Source: Termitomyces sp. T153 (lineage: Eukaryota; Basidiomycota; Agaricomycetes; Agaricales; Lyophyllaceae). From it: a stretch of 64,000 nt of DNA. Below the pieces are notes generated by a model. It saw only the letters and a list, made by a program, of their open reading frames with translations, had not been told where the DNA came from and did no database searches. Where the stretch lies: assembly GCA_018296165.2 (NCBI GenBank), contig JACKQL020000016.1, forward strand, positions 496,001 to 560,000, in the 5' to 3' direction. Positions 46,924 through 59,575 of this stretch are shown in pieces. Within the stretch, counting starts at the first letter, position 1; every line of letters begins with the position of its first letter. A program made the translations under genes and the position numbers.

Positions 46924-48109
46924 CCATGGCTCAAAAAACTGTCCCAATATCTTATACTTTTCGAAAGATGATATTGACATGAAGGATTGGAAGTATCTAA
47001 AATTTTGGTTAAATCATGTAAAATACTATGGCATCACAGTTACAAATTGCATCTTAGCCTATGTAATTTGAATCAAACTGATGGAGTAATGGCCATTTTA
47101 AAATACTCACTTATTAGGACAGTTTTTCAAGCATCTTCAACTTTGCAGATTTATTCCTATTTTAGTCAGAAATGAAGAGTAAGTTGCATGTGGGAGTATC
47201 AACAGAGTCATGTGATCATGTTTGGGTATATTCAACTACAACTTAAATGGGCTCACTTCCATACATACCGCTTTCCATCTGACTTAATCCTGTTAATCTT
47301 TGTTTAATTGGTCCACAACACTCTTTTCCAGTCCTCCATAGTCCAGTTTTGATGCTCTTAAGCCCATTTAAGTTGTAGTTGCCTATGTCTAGCTTTGAGC
47401 ATAGGAACCTTCCTCTTTGTAGCAAACTGATATCCCCCTCCTTCAGCACATTCTGGACAGTCTAAGGAGAGAAAGGATGGTAAATGATGTTGTTGATGAA
47501 ATTGGTGGCCTGAACAGCTGTATTAAGTCTCCTAGTTGAGATTTGTTGAATAATAGCCTGTTTATCACATGGAGTAAGCTTAGCTGGATGGCCTCCAGGA
47601 TGGTTTTCCTTGTCCACCTCCAACTCTCTACTGATCCTCCCAGTAGTAGACTTCCCTAGACCACTTTTAGCCTCAATCTGATGCAGAGAATACCCTTGAG
47701 GAAGGAGAGAAGCAACAGTAGAGCATTGTGCAGAAGAAGTAGCTTTCATGATAGTGGTTGAAGGTCAAGATGTGGTTCAACCAACTTGAACCACTCCCAA
47801 ATGTACCCAAGCATGGTCACATGACTCTGTTGATATTCCCACATGCAACTTACTCTTTATTTCTGACTGAAATAAGGATAAACCTGCAAAGTTGAAGATG
47901 CTTGAAAAACTGTCCTAATAAGTGAGTATTTTAAAATGGCCATTACTCCATCAGTTTTGATTCAAATTACATAGGCTAAGATGCAATTTGTAGCTGTGAT
48001 GCAATAGTATCTTACATGATTTAACCAAAATTTTAGATACTTCCAATCCTTCATGCCAATGTCATCTTTCAAAAAGTATAAAACATTGGGACAGTTTTTT
48101 GAGCTACTG
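46924..48109 (-). mobile_element. Tc1/mariner-type element with long terminal inverted repeats, decayed
   Basis: TA flanks both ends (46922-46923 and 48110-48111). Terminal inverted repeats of about 300 bp (46924 to about 47230 and about 47796 to 48109) begin with AGCTCAAAAAACTGTCCCAA. Between them on the minus strand lies the transposase N-terminus: CSTVASLLPQGYSLHQIEAK, SGLGKSTTGRISRELEVDKE, then NHPGGHPAKLTPCDKQAIIQ, the HTH region of Tc1 transposases. In another frame comes MEDWKRVLWTN then a stop and TKINRIKSDGKRYVWK. The first Asp-Glu of the DDE core (WxDET) is lost, and the remaining C-terminal part is deleted. Confidence 0.85.
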
Positions 48110-48111
48110 TA

Positions 48112-49400
48112 GCTCAGTCTTTTTGGCTCCAGCTGCTGCAGAACAGTTTGCATCTTCATCTGGCTTAGGCCTTTCAGCTCCCCACTCCAAACTCCCTTGT
48201 CCAGCACTCCCTAATGTATATGACAGAGATTGTAAGGGTGAAGAAGGTTTCCTTCAGTCCTGTATCACCTATACCCAGCTGAGCAGTGGAGCCTTTGCCT
48301 TGGATGCCTTGAAAATCACCTGGGTTCTCTCCTATATGAAGGCCAGCCAAGCCTCAATCTATGCATGCATATCTTTCAATGCCCAGGAGGAGTTGAGAGT
48401 TTCTCTGGCCAACCTCTCCCCACTCATTGCATTAGTGGACTTCATTGTTGAGTTCCAAGTTACCCACAGATACAATGCAATCATGGTGGTAGTGGACCTC
48501 TATAGCAAAACACCTGCTTGGTCATGGATGCTGCTAGGTTCTATGGAAGAATGTCTGGAAGCTGCATGTTCTGTCAGATGGGTACATCTCTGATCAAGGT
48601 CCTCAGTTTGTAGCCAATTGCACTAGGGAATTGTATTGCCTCCTTAGAGTGAAGCTCCACACAAAGATGGCATATCATCCTTAGCCAGATGGGCAAATGT
48701 GAGAGGTTAACCAGGAGTTAGAGCAGTACCTCCATTCATTATATAATGGAAGACAGAATAATTGAGATGAGCTTCTACCTGATACTGAGTTTTGGTGTAA
48801 CAACCATATTCACTTGTCTATCCAAGTGACCCCCTTCTTCTTGGACATGAGATGCCACCCTCTAATGGAGTTTGAAACTTGGATACAGCTTTCAGAGAAT
48901 GATTCTTTGAATGAGTTCATGGAAAGGATGAGGAGAACCCAGGAGGAGTGCTAACAAAGACTAAGGATGACATGGCACAGTATTATGATTGGTGATGAAC
49001 CCTAGCCCCTATGTATTGGCCAGGGTACTGAGTGTATCTGCATGGCTCAGACATCGAGACAACCAGGCCATCTCAGAAGTTGTCCCATTGTTAGCTTGGC
49101 CTCTTTGTATGAAGAGACAGTTAGGGCCATTAGCATACTAGCTCAAGCTCCCAACAGGCCTCCATCAACTACACCCAGTATTTGATGTTGTCAAGCTGTT
49201 CCTAGTTCTAGACAACTCCATTCCTGGCCTTTGCTCCAAGCCACCACCACCACCACCAATCCTTGTGGACAATGAGGAGTACAAGATGAAAGAAATATTG
49301 GATAGCAGGGTGTTTTGGGGAAAGTTGCAATTCAAGGTGAAGTGAAAGGGATATGGCAATGAGGACATCTCAGAGGAACCATAGGCCAATATACATGCAC
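48112..49400 (+). pseudogene. Gypsy-2 gag-integrase deletion fusion
   Basis: The frame at 48099-48593 starts with capsid-like sequence (PALPNVYDRDCKGEEGFLQS, SGAFALDALKITWVLSYMKA) and passes without a stop into integrase core (IALVDFIVEFQVTHRYNAIM, VVVDLYSK). Protease, RT and RNase H are therefore deleted. Downstream fragments give an integrase remnant (YHP*PDGQM..VNQELEQYL, near 48670) and a broken chromodomain (KEILDSRVF, KLQFKVK, near 49290). Confidence 0.7.
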
Positions 49401-49555
49401 CAACTCCAGTTTGGAACTTCTATTGCAGGCACCCTAGTGGACCAATGTCAATTAAGGCATTTACTCTATTTCTACAGCTGACAAAGCAATGTGCAACTTT
49501 TTCTACCCAATGTGTCAAGACACTACATGCTAGAAGAGAGGGTGATGTCTCTTGG

Positions 49556-50991
49556 GTTCCTCACCTTATTGTTTTCTTTTATTGTCCTTCTCTTTTCCTA
49601 TTTATTGGTATGTGCATCGACCTGTCAAAGCACATGCATAATGTTATCTGACTTTTCTGGTGAACTTTACAGTTGTTTCTGTCATGACCCATTTCCAGAA
49701 CCCCTCTCTCCCCAAACTGCCTTGCTTCCTTGGAGCTCCCTCTTGGACTCCCCCAATCTTCATTCCCCTATGACACTTACCCTAGCTATCTGACACTTCT
49801 CTGGCAAATTCCAATGGCCCTCTGGCTAACTCTGACACCTTCCCTGCAGCCTTTGATGCTTCTCCTGCCTCCTCTGAGCCCCTGGAACCCTCTCCCACTA
49901 TTCCTAACACTAGCATATATCATTAGTTTGTCACCCTGACTTACCTGACCAGCTCCAAAGCATCACAATAACCCTGGGACAGCCTGCATCCCCAGCTGAT
50001 CCCATCATGATCCCAACAGTATATTACTGTGGCCCACTCCTGATCACAACTAACACCCATCAGCTCTGCATGACCCCAACAAGCCCCACCACCAGACCTG
50101 CTATCCCAGGAGATGTCCCAGTAGTTAGTATATAAGTTGTAGAGTAACATCCTGTACTCTAGTCTTGATATTGCCTTACTTGAAGTGTTTCTGATTGTTT
50201 CTCTCTTGTGTTTTATGTTCTGTGTTATGTTTTCCTTTATCTCAGTCTCCTGGTCTTGTCTCATCTCTATCTTCATTATCATCTCATTATCATTTTGTAT
50301 CTCCACTTGAATCTACTTTTGTTCTTGTCTTGATCTCATCTCAACTCTGTCTTGCCTCAATCATCTCTATCTTCTTTATTCTGTCAAGTCCTTTAAACCT
50401 TAACACTATTACAAACCCCACACTTAGAATTATGAACCTCAAACATTTATAAACCAACTCCAGACCTTGCTATTTGCTTGGCTCCAAAACCCATCAATAT
50501 CTATTGATTTCTTATCAAACTCCAGCCCCACTTCCATCACTTTGTGCAGGCTCTGCTTGCTTTGCACTTCCAATACTTGCTTCTAGACTTGTGCCTGACA
50601 CCCTTCCAAGTCCAAACCTTCCCTGTACCTTGTCTTAGACTTCCCTGGATCACTCCAGACTTGTTTGCACTGCTCCTCCTTGCTTATCCTCACAAGTATC
50701 TAAAGTCCAGACCTTCCTCAAATGCCAGGTTATCAGTGCAGGGCATTGTGTGTAAGGACTCACCCAGTGTAGCTGAGCCCCCATGATCAGCAGAACCTGA
50801 CAGTTTGTTATGCTTCTTCTTAAACCTCTGAAGCATCACACTTAGCCTAGAGAGTTCTTCAGACTTGTTATCTTTGGATCTCCCTTTATCAGGTGTCATT
50901 ATATCTGTAGACACTGTACAGTACTGAATAGACATTGGATTTTCCTCTGCTAGCTGTGTGACTGAGCCATAGCCCTCATAGTGCCCTTACA
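49556..50991 (+). repeat. Gypsy-2 3' LTR split by another LTR
   Basis: Left part 49556-49679 (TGTCTCTTGGGTTCC... to AGTTGTTTC) and right part 50803-50991 (GTTTGTTATGCTTC... to GCCCTTACA) together match the LTR at 51708-52166. A Gypsy-1 LTR sits between them. Confidence 0.75.
49680..50802 (+). mobile_element. Solo LTR of Gypsy-1 family nested in a Gypsy-2 LTR
   Basis: 1123 bp, TGTCATGACCCATTTCC to CAGAACCTGACA, with the same TATATAAGTTGTAGAGTAAC motif as the other family members. Flanks GTTTC (49675-49679) and GTTTG (50803-50807) form a 5-bp target duplication with one mismatch. Confidence 0.85.
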
Positions 50992-51189
50992 GTATGTCAT
51001 ATAATACATGGATAAATATAGCTGGAAATTCAACAAGAATTTAGGATGCTTGAGTTCACTTATAAGTAACATCAGTGGCATCTTATATACCCTGATACTC
51101 ATCTTGATCTTGAGTTTTAACATGTGTAAATAACTGTAAATAAGAATGTAATTAAATTTGTGCACCAACTTGCATCAGGAGTGGGGGAA

Positions 51190-52166
51190 TTGATGTTGAG
51201 ACTGTATGTACCTGGATAACTCTGACATGAAGACAACAAGGCCATTGCAGAAGCTGTTGCATTGACACCTTGGCCCCTTTAAAGTGGAAAGGAAGGTAGG
51301 GCCACTGGTATATCAGCTCAAGCTCCCTGCATGTCTGCATCAGCTACACCTAGTCTTCAATATCTTCAAGCTATTCCTAGCTCCTGATGACCCTGTTCCT
51401 GGACACAGCCCAGAGGCACTGCTACCATCAATTTTAGTTGATGATAAGGAGGAGTATGAGGTGGTGGAAATTCTAGATAGCAGGGTGTTTTGTAGAAAGT
51501 CACAGTTCAAGGTGAAGTGGAGGGGATATGGTATCAAGGACATCTCTTAGAAACTGCAGGCTAATGTATGTGCACTAGCTCTGATTCAGAACTTCTATTG
51601 CAGGCACCTCAATGGCAATTTGGGGCATTTATCTCAGCAGCCTATCAGGCAATCCATAACTTTTTATACTTAGTATATTGAGATGCTACATGATAGAGGG
51701 GGAGTGATGTCAAGGGACTCCCCATTTCTCCCTCCTTATAATTTTCCTTCATTCTGCTCCCTTTTACCTATTGATTGGTCCTAGCTCCAGCCCTCCTGCT
51801 ACACCAGCTCTCTGTCAATAACTCAGACAATGTGCTCTCCTGTGCATCACAGGACTAAAGCACATGACCTTGTTGACCTGTCAACAATGTCACATGGGTT
51901 CCTGATGTATGCTGACTAGAGCACATGCATTGACTTGTCAAGAAAGTCAAATGACCTTTCTGTTGTATTGTCCAGTTGTTTTTCATACTTCTGAAGCCTC
52001 TGAGTTTAACACTCAGCCTAGAGAGCTCCTCACACTTGTTGTTTTTGGATCTCCCTCTTCAAGATGTGTAGTTATACTTGTAGACACTGTACAGTACTGA
52101 ATATGCAGTGAATCTCCCTTTGCAAGTTGTGTGGCTTAGCCACAGCCTCCCAAGGTTGCTCTTACA
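51190..52166 (+). mobile_element. Gypsy-2 3' fragment: integrase C-terminus, chromodomain, LTR
   Basis: Frame 51284-51550 reads KVGPLVYQLKLPACLHQLHL, HLVFNIFKLFLAPDDPVPG and a chromodomain YEVVEILDSRVFCRKSQFKV then KWRGYG, as at the end of Tf2-like polyproteins. A stop falls at the usual NSWE position. The LTR follows at 51708-52166 (TGTCAAGGGACTCC to GCTCTTACA). The rest of the element is absent. Confidence 0.75.
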
Positions 52167-54541
52167 CTCTAGGCCAACTCCAACATTGCAACTTAATTCA
52201 TCTTCTCAACATGCACAACAAGTTATAGAAAGCTTAGAACAAAAAAATACATTTATCTAAGTTGAGGATACTGCCCAATTGCAATTTGTTTTAAAAAGTT
52301 CTCATTAGGTCTTCTTCTGCCAAATCCTGTTCTACTTTACAAGATGCCACCTTTTATTCACTTATTCTCTACTTTTGAACACTTTAGTCCTATCAGTTAT
52401 GGAGAACATTCACACTGCTATGACTTCCAATCCTTCATTTTACATATTCATTCTGCTAATAGGACAGTTGGCTTCTGCTAACCATCTCCATCTTTTAGCA
52501 TGTGCTAACAGCCTAGATCTTTTGATCACCAAGTTCAACTTCTTCCTTTTCATTTCCCTACATCTGTACATTAAAGGATTTTGCTGTTGATATGTTTCAA
52601 TTTTCTTGTCAATGATCCAGATGACAGTCATCTGATCATCCATCTAGGTATGTTCATTTTTTTTTCTCTTTCTGCCTAGCACAATGTCTTATACTTTTGG
52701 TTTTTAGCTGTTGCTACAAGTCCTTTGCTTTATCATCAAAATGAATATCTTCATAGATGTCAAGCAGGTAGACTCTTACATCATCACTCTTGAGATACAG
52801 TTGAGAGCCAAAATGCTGGTTCTTGGTGTTCTGGAGGAGAAACAGATGATGATATGGAAAGAGATGAAGGAGTAGGTATTTCAGTTTTTAATATTAGATT
52901 TCTATTTTTTCAATCATTTTTCTCTTAGTCTACCACCTCTTGTTCAGATGAGGAGAATCTACCCATTCAAGTTAGCCAAAGAGCATCTCATGGTCCTCCT
53001 CAATTCTTTTGTCCTTTTGGTACTTCTGAACCCTCATGCTTCATTATCTACTTTCCCTTCTGTAATGGACATCAAACCTGGACAAACCCAATTGACCACA
53101 TTGGATGACACAATTTCATCGAGTACTGCCTCTATCTCTAAAGGCAATAATGTGGAGGAGTGGCAGAGATATGATGAAAGAGTAGTAGCATGTCAGTACA
53201 AGAGATGCCTCAACCATGCCTTACCAGAAACATGTGTTAATCTGCATCATTGACCTGGCAGACCTAATTGTTTCTGCCAGAACAAACTTTCCAGCAATCA
53301 AGAGATCATAACCAACTTTGCTGACATTTCTGATGTTCTCTCAGAAACTGCAACTTCATCAAGCACAACATCAAGTGTTGTGACAAAACATCTAGAGAGT
53401 TCATATATACCACTTGATGTCGAGTTTATAAGGTACATTTCTTTATTCTTGGATTTGGAAGAGTTTCCAGAACTCACAGAGGGTGGAGAGTGAATCTCTT
53501 AGGTGTAGATAAAGTGACTGTAAATATGTGCAAGAGAAAGGATGCTAAACAGAAGCTGTGGCTAGAGCACTGCCAACAGCAGAAATGGAAGTACACCAGG
53601 GCAGGTGCTGAGGAAAATGGACCTATCAGATTTCCAGCTCCTGCTAGAAGGCTGCAGCCACCTACCTGACATTTGAAGCCATCAAATGGCTAGTTTCAAT
53701 GCAAGCCTGATCTAATCCCAATACAGCAAGAAATACATTCTTTGTATAAAAAAATTTACAAGGCAAAAGATGTCAAGCAATATAAGGTACAAAATGACAA
53801 GTTTTCCAACCATTCTTTTAAATGGAAATGGTTCTGTGATGTGATCCAGCAACAGACAAAGATCTTAGCAGTGGAGTGGCCTTCAAAAGGAAACAGTCCT
53901 GTGACAGCACCCACCAGCTAAAAGAACTGCCTTACACAATTGATGTCATATGGCAATGGAAAGTGGGCAGCAGATGTCCACTGATACCATTGACAACAAC
54001 ACAATGTAAGACTCCCACAGAGCTAAATGTCTGCTCAGAGTGTTTTTAATGGCATGTTGTAACATTGCAATGGCACTGTTGTGGATATAACATTGTCAAC
54101 TTCCACTGCAATGCACAGGACTCTGCTGGACACATAGCATATAATACAAAATATGGTCTACTACAATGTATGACACATGGACTTGTAGTGCCCTGTTATC
54201 AATCCCTGGATTTTAATCTACCCTGTTCTGACAACTGGGATATCATTAGAATCACAAAATATAGAAGGCCCATTATAGATAAGCTCTCATATGTCCAGTA
54301 TCTTACTTGACTTGTATATTAAATGTAATTTCCCCAAGAGGGAATGTCAAGGATGCCAGAAAGCTTATTGAAGATTATCAGAAATAATTGATAATTCATA
54401 GCATGGTTCTTTTTAGAGATTATTGAGATTCTTCAGGTAAAAGATAAAAAGCTTTTCTATGTCAATGACTTTACTGCTCCACAAGATCTTAAAACCATAT
54501 TCTTTGAATATTTGACAGGTTATAGCCAGGCTTGAGATGTA
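52167..54541. other. Unclassified, probably transposon-derived region
   Basis: CpG-poor. Plus-strand frames include 52948-53253 (SSTASISKGNNVEEWQRYDE, RVVACQYKRCLNHALPETCV) and 54065-54310 (MQWHCCGYNIVNFHCNAQDS, AYNTKYGLLQCMTHGLVVPC). Both are Cys/His-rich and separated by stops. They look like pieces of one decayed coding region of about 1.5 kb, but I cannot name the family. Confidence 0.35.
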
Positions 54542-56540
54542 TGTTAGGGGACCACTCCTTCTGGCTTATCATTTGTTTCCTTTACTCATGGTCTGCCTCT
54601 CATCCCCATGCCCTCATCTTTTGATCACACATACCTTCAACCCAGGTCTATCTGGCAGTACCACTCTGGTAGCATCATGTGATTTGTGGCTTAAGATCAA
54701 GGCAGCTTACATTGGATCTCCATTTTTGGGTTATGAGACTTCAACTATGATGTTGAGCTCTGTGCATGCACAGAATCCAACATCATTTTTCCCATGGTAC
54801 TTTCCATATACAGAAAAGGTTTGTCTCTGTAGATTGGTAGTACTAGCAATGGACTTGTTCTCCTTGGATTTCCCTCTGCCAAGTATGTAGTTAGTTTCTG
54901 CTGTGCAGCTGCTGTTAATAGACTTAGCATTTTCCTCTCCCAGCTGTGTGACTGTGCCATAGCCTCTAAAGGTTGCCCTTAAAGCAGAACAAGTCTCTAG
55001 ATCTGGTATGAGAGCTCTCTTTTTAATCACCCAAATGCTTGCTCTCTCTTTTTTGACTTTTCCACAAGTTCCACCTAACCAATGCCTCCTACTGCTCTCC
55101 CTGAGCAAGTTACCCAAAGGCTGAAACCTGGAACTGTTTGATGGCTCTGGAGACTCAAGCCTAGTCTACTCAAGCTTCCTTGACTCTCTATACCTTCAAA
55201 CTTGGAGATTAGACCAAACTACAGACACCATCTCTGAATCTCCTCAGACAGTTCTGAAGCACCTTCCCCTGCCCCCAACAAGGGTTTCTATGCTTTCAGC
55301 AGCTGCAGGAAGCTTTTCTGTACCTTGCTCAGAGGTTCCAGAGGCTACCAGTCCAAATTTCCTATATCTGCCACTCCTTGATGTCTACAAAGGTAACCAT
55401 AAGGCCAGAGAGCACTTGCTGTATTCAGCTGAGTAGCAAAGCACTTGCCTCTGATGCACTTAAAATTGCTTGGGTACTTTCCTACATAAAGACTGGCTGC
55501 ACTTAATATATGCACTAAGGGTTTTTCAATGCTCAGGAAGGGTGAATAGTTTTTTGCAGACTGATATGAGTTTGAAAGGAACTTCCAAGCTGATTTATCT
55601 CCCTTGGATCCTGCTAAGACCACTGCCCATGCCCTCCATGATTAAGACCAGTATGGTCAAGGTGAAAAAACTCTCCATCAGTATATTGACTCATTCTGTA
55701 CATTGGACAAACAGGTCTACTGATAGCTTGCAACTCTGCCTGACCTTCTATGATGGGTTACACCTACCCTCATGGATTGTATTGATAGCATGGCTGAAGC
55801 ATGCCCCAATGACAATGATACCATAATCTCACTAAGCTGATTTCTGTCATTTCCTATGTTTTTGGTGACTTCCAGATTTTCTAGTTCCCATGCAACATGC
55901 AGTTACATGATGTTGCAAGTGTGGGCTATCATCACCTTCAGTACCCAGCAGTCCTAAAGTATGGTCACCCTGCCTGATATTGGAGCTACTGGCCTTTTTC
56001 TGGACACAGGATATGTACAATGCCATCAGCTTGCTACCCATCATGTCTCTTGCCTGATTCCAGTCTACAATATTTATGGTATGCTCAATAGATCTGGTTT
56101 CAGTGGCTATCAGCATTTGGAAGCAAGACATAATTCTGGGGCTCCCCTGGTTATATAAACACAACTCCAAGATTAACTAGACAAAAAGTGAGGTGAGGAA
56201 TGAGCCAATGTCTGCATCATTGCACAACCTACACAGAAGAGGCCAGGGAAGAGCATAGAGCCACGGTTCATGAGCATGCTGCTGTGCATACCTGTTATGC
56301 AGGGCATCCCCCTTGGCATCTCCTTATAGAGAGGCCCTCCACAAGGATGCAAGGAGTGTGGGGTGTGAACTCTCAGAAGAAGATGGATACAAAGGGGAGT
56401 TTGTTGGTGCTGTGGATCCAAAGTCTCCAGGCAACACCATTGAGGTGATAGGATCTATGCTACCACTCTCTGCCCTCCTGTCTGGTAGCAGAAATCAGGC
56501 TAGTCAGACCACCTTTTAATGGCTGTTTAAGGCATTTGTA
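54542..56540 (+). mobile_element. Gypsy-2 5' half: LTR, gag and start of protease
   Basis: LTR 54542-54983 (TGTTAGGGGACCACTCC to CCCTTAAA), then the leader CAGAACAAGTCTCTAG shared with the copy at 45988. gag blocks follow: FERNFQADLSPLDPAKTTAH, YGQGEKTLHQYIDSFCTLDK, LQLCLTFYDGLHPTLMDCID. A protease-like segment lies near 55961-56110 (VTLPDIGATGLFLDTGYVQC, with an IGATG active-site relic), then sequence decays. RT and later domains are absent. Confidence 0.7.
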
Positions 56541-58615
56541 GCTAACTCTTAGCCCAAGGCATTTTTATAGCATCACCTCCCTTGCTTTCTGCCTTGCTCT
56601 CCACCTTTGCCTCTTCTTGGATGCTTACCCCTTGCCTGCCATGCCTCTGGCTAGCCTGCTCACTGTTTCCCTCTTGACCCCAAGTATCAAGATATGAGTA
56701 GTAGGCTTGGCTTAGACTATTCATAGCCAATGTTCCCTTACATCCCCCCTTTCTTCTTCATTCCTCTGCTCACTTTTGACTGCCCCAGAGCTCATGGGAG
56801 GCATCATGATGGGAGCTGAAGGTCTCATCATTTTGATTGGGGCTCTGTCATCATTGCCTCCTATACTACCACACTCTGGAGTGCAATATCATAACAAGCT
56901 ACATACACTAGTCTTGGACCAAAATCTTCCATTCAATCTGGAGATTCTTATAATGCCTGTCTGGTACAGTAATCATGCCAGACCCCAAACAATGATATTC
57001 AAGATCACTCCTATGCACTACTTAAAGTATCACCATCATTATTATTGATAAAAAGATTGTAGTTTGATTAGTACAATGAAATACAGCACCATCCACCATC
57101 TTTATGATATTTTGGTAACACTTCTATTTTTCTCAGAACTCTGGAGCTTCTGATTCCATACCTGCTTGTGTGAAATGATATTAAGTTGGAAGCTTAACCT
57201 TCACTCTGCAAACAAGCTTTCTCCTTCATATCTACTTCCTTCATATCTACTAAACAATGTCCATACTTGAAGTTGATACAGAGTTTATTTAATCTCTTTC
57301 TTGCCTATTTGCCTGTCAACACATCTTTTCTTCCATAGAGCATCAGCCAACCCCTCTCACAACCATTTGGCTGCCATGCACTCAAGTGGTCCTCCCCCTC
57401 CTATCACCAGCCAATCTCATATTGAAGAAAACAATTTCTTCAAGGCTCATCCCAGTCAGAGTTGGGTGGGTTAGCAGTAAAGAACCTTGAGTTAGAGAGA
57501 AAGCTAACATCCCAGGAAATTTAGGAAGTAGTACTTGTCTTGTCCATCCTCAATGAATATGAAAGGATCACACAACAAAATTTGGGCAGGCTGATGCCTA
57601 ATTCTGAACTGTGTTCAACCTGCACCAGAAGAGAACTTGGATCTAGTGTAAGAGAATCCCAATTCTACTCAAGCCAGTTTTGATGGTGATGAGACAGGAA
57701 TGATTATTTTTATTGATGAAATTGTGATACCTGACAATTTTCAGCCAGATATTACTTCTCTCTTGCTCAAGAACCTGGTGTTCCTTTGACAAAAGAAGCT
57801 CTGTCCCATCTCAATAGCATACATGCTGCCAAAACATCTTCTGAAGCCCCACACTCTACAGAACTCTTGGAACATCCTGGCATTCCATCTCCTGAAGCTC
57901 CCTACTCTATAGAACCCTTGGAACTGTTTATGGAACATCCTGGCAAACCATCAGCTTGGACATTGTCAATTGATGCTTCTATCATGGTCATTTTCTGCTT
58001 CTATCATCCTACATATTCTAACAAACTGCTCTTTTTTTCTTAGATCAATCCTCCTTTAATCTGTGAATTACCTTTCTTCCATTGTGGACATCTATTGTGG
58101 AGTACCATGTGAGTCATCAGGTTGAATCTCTTATCCATGATTAATGAGTCCTTTCTATCATTCTAATTTATCTCCAATATCCAAGCATGTTTGACTCTGT
58201 CTGATTTGAAAGCAACCTTTGAAGAGTAATATGGGAATTATCAAGGTGAATATAGTCTTATGTCTTGTTGATCATCAATGGGTCCTTTCTCTTGTCCTAA
58301 TTTATTAAATGGTCTGCAAATGTTGGAGCATGCTCAACTCTTCTTTAAGTCATTTCAGCCCTTATCAATTGAAAAGTACTTAGGATAGTCACAAGGTCAT
58401 TTATTACTCATCCTCTTTTTGTGTCTTTATCAATCTCATTGTTTGGAGGGAAACACTGTCAGTTTGAGTTCTTCCACTTCCTCTCTCTTGTTTGAGTTCT
58501 TCTGCTTCATCTCTCTTTTTCTTTGTACTAGTACACTATCTCCACTACTGGCACTCTGACATGAATGCACATGATCAAGGTACATCACTTGGAATCTCCA
58601 TGTTATATCCATGTT
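56541..58615. other. Transposon-block sequence without recognisable genes
   Basis: CpG-poor, broken by stops in all frames. Segments near 57630-57960 (SFDGDETGMIIFIDEIVIPD) hint at old coding sequence but give no family. Confidence 0.35.
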
Positions 58616-58745
58616 TCTAGGTATAAAAGAGGGCCCAATGGCTCAGATAGCACCATCATGTCCTTAGGGATGTTTCTCTTTTCCCAAGTGTGACCATGGA
58701 GTCATTGTTTCAATTCCCATCAGTAATCTGGCCTTTGGCAGAAAA
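58616..58745 (+). mobile_element. tRNA-headed SINE-like fragment (long variable arm type)
   Basis: TGGCTCAGATAGCA is A-box-like, and GTTTCAATTCCC about 75 bp later is B-box-like. The longer spacing resembles a class II tRNA head (Ser/Leu). Confidence 0.35.
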
Positions 58746-59575
58746 CACTCTAGACACCACACCTGGCTTATTCAATGCTACCAGACAGCCATCACCCTCA
58801 TGTGTTGACTAGGGAGGCTTTGTTGTGCAGCCCAAAAGTGAGTGATCAATCAGCAGATGATGCAATCAGGCAATGTGACCACCATGCTTGTGGTCAATCA
58901 GGAAAAAGAGATTTCCACAGCTTGACAGATTTAGGAGAGGAAACCTGCAGACCAAGCATGTCAAGGTATGGGTAGGAAGGAAAATAGGTGTTGATATAGT
59001 GTGAGCTTGGCTGCCAAAGGATTGCATGGCCCATCAATCAGGCTTATCCTCACTGTTGAAGTGAGGACAGAGCCCATGCTGACCTGATTTGTTGCTGGTG
59101 GAACTCCAATGGGATTTTGTGCTCTGGGCATGGGGAAGGTTTAGAGTCATGGGACCTTGGCTAGGAGGACTGGGCTAGTGAAAGATCTGGACCATGGGAG
59201 ACTAGTTAGTTGCACCAACATAACAGAAATCCCAGCAAGCATTGCTGAGTGTAGAAGAGTTGAGAAATTGGGACAGAACATTAAAGGCAGATGGTAGGGT
59301 TTCATGGTAGGAAATAGTATGTGAACAAATTGCAGTAAAAGTGGCTACAAGGCACCACTGGCATACTTGAAAAAGTATTATGCCAGAATACCTACCAGAT
59401 ATATCCATAATTACCACCCCCTTACTGTACTGCAGGAGCTAGGACACAGTTTACTCATGGAGTATGACAAGTAAAAATAGCTCCTGAAGGAAATAAAATG
59501 GCACATTCATTCATTCATTCTAGGTAGAAAAACTAATCAATATTGGTTGATGACCAATTCTGTAGGCAAATGTTT
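58746..59575. other. Spacer, nothing recognised
   Basis: No coding signal. Short open frames only. Confidence 0.35.

Larger units (their letters stand above)
45988..50991 (+). mobile_element. Gypsy-2 chromovirus remnant with nested insertions
   Basis: 5' LTR 45988-46544 (TGTCAGAAGATGTCCC to CCCTTACA), leader CAGAACAAGTCTCTAG, gag N-terminal region, Tc1 insertion 46924-48109, rest of gag fused to integrase, chromodomain near 49270-49385, and a 3' LTR 49556-50991 that is itself split by a Gypsy-1 solo LTR. Protease, RT and RNase H are missing. The 5-bp flanks (GCACC and GTATG) do not match, so the two ends may have come together by recombination. Confidence 0.75.
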
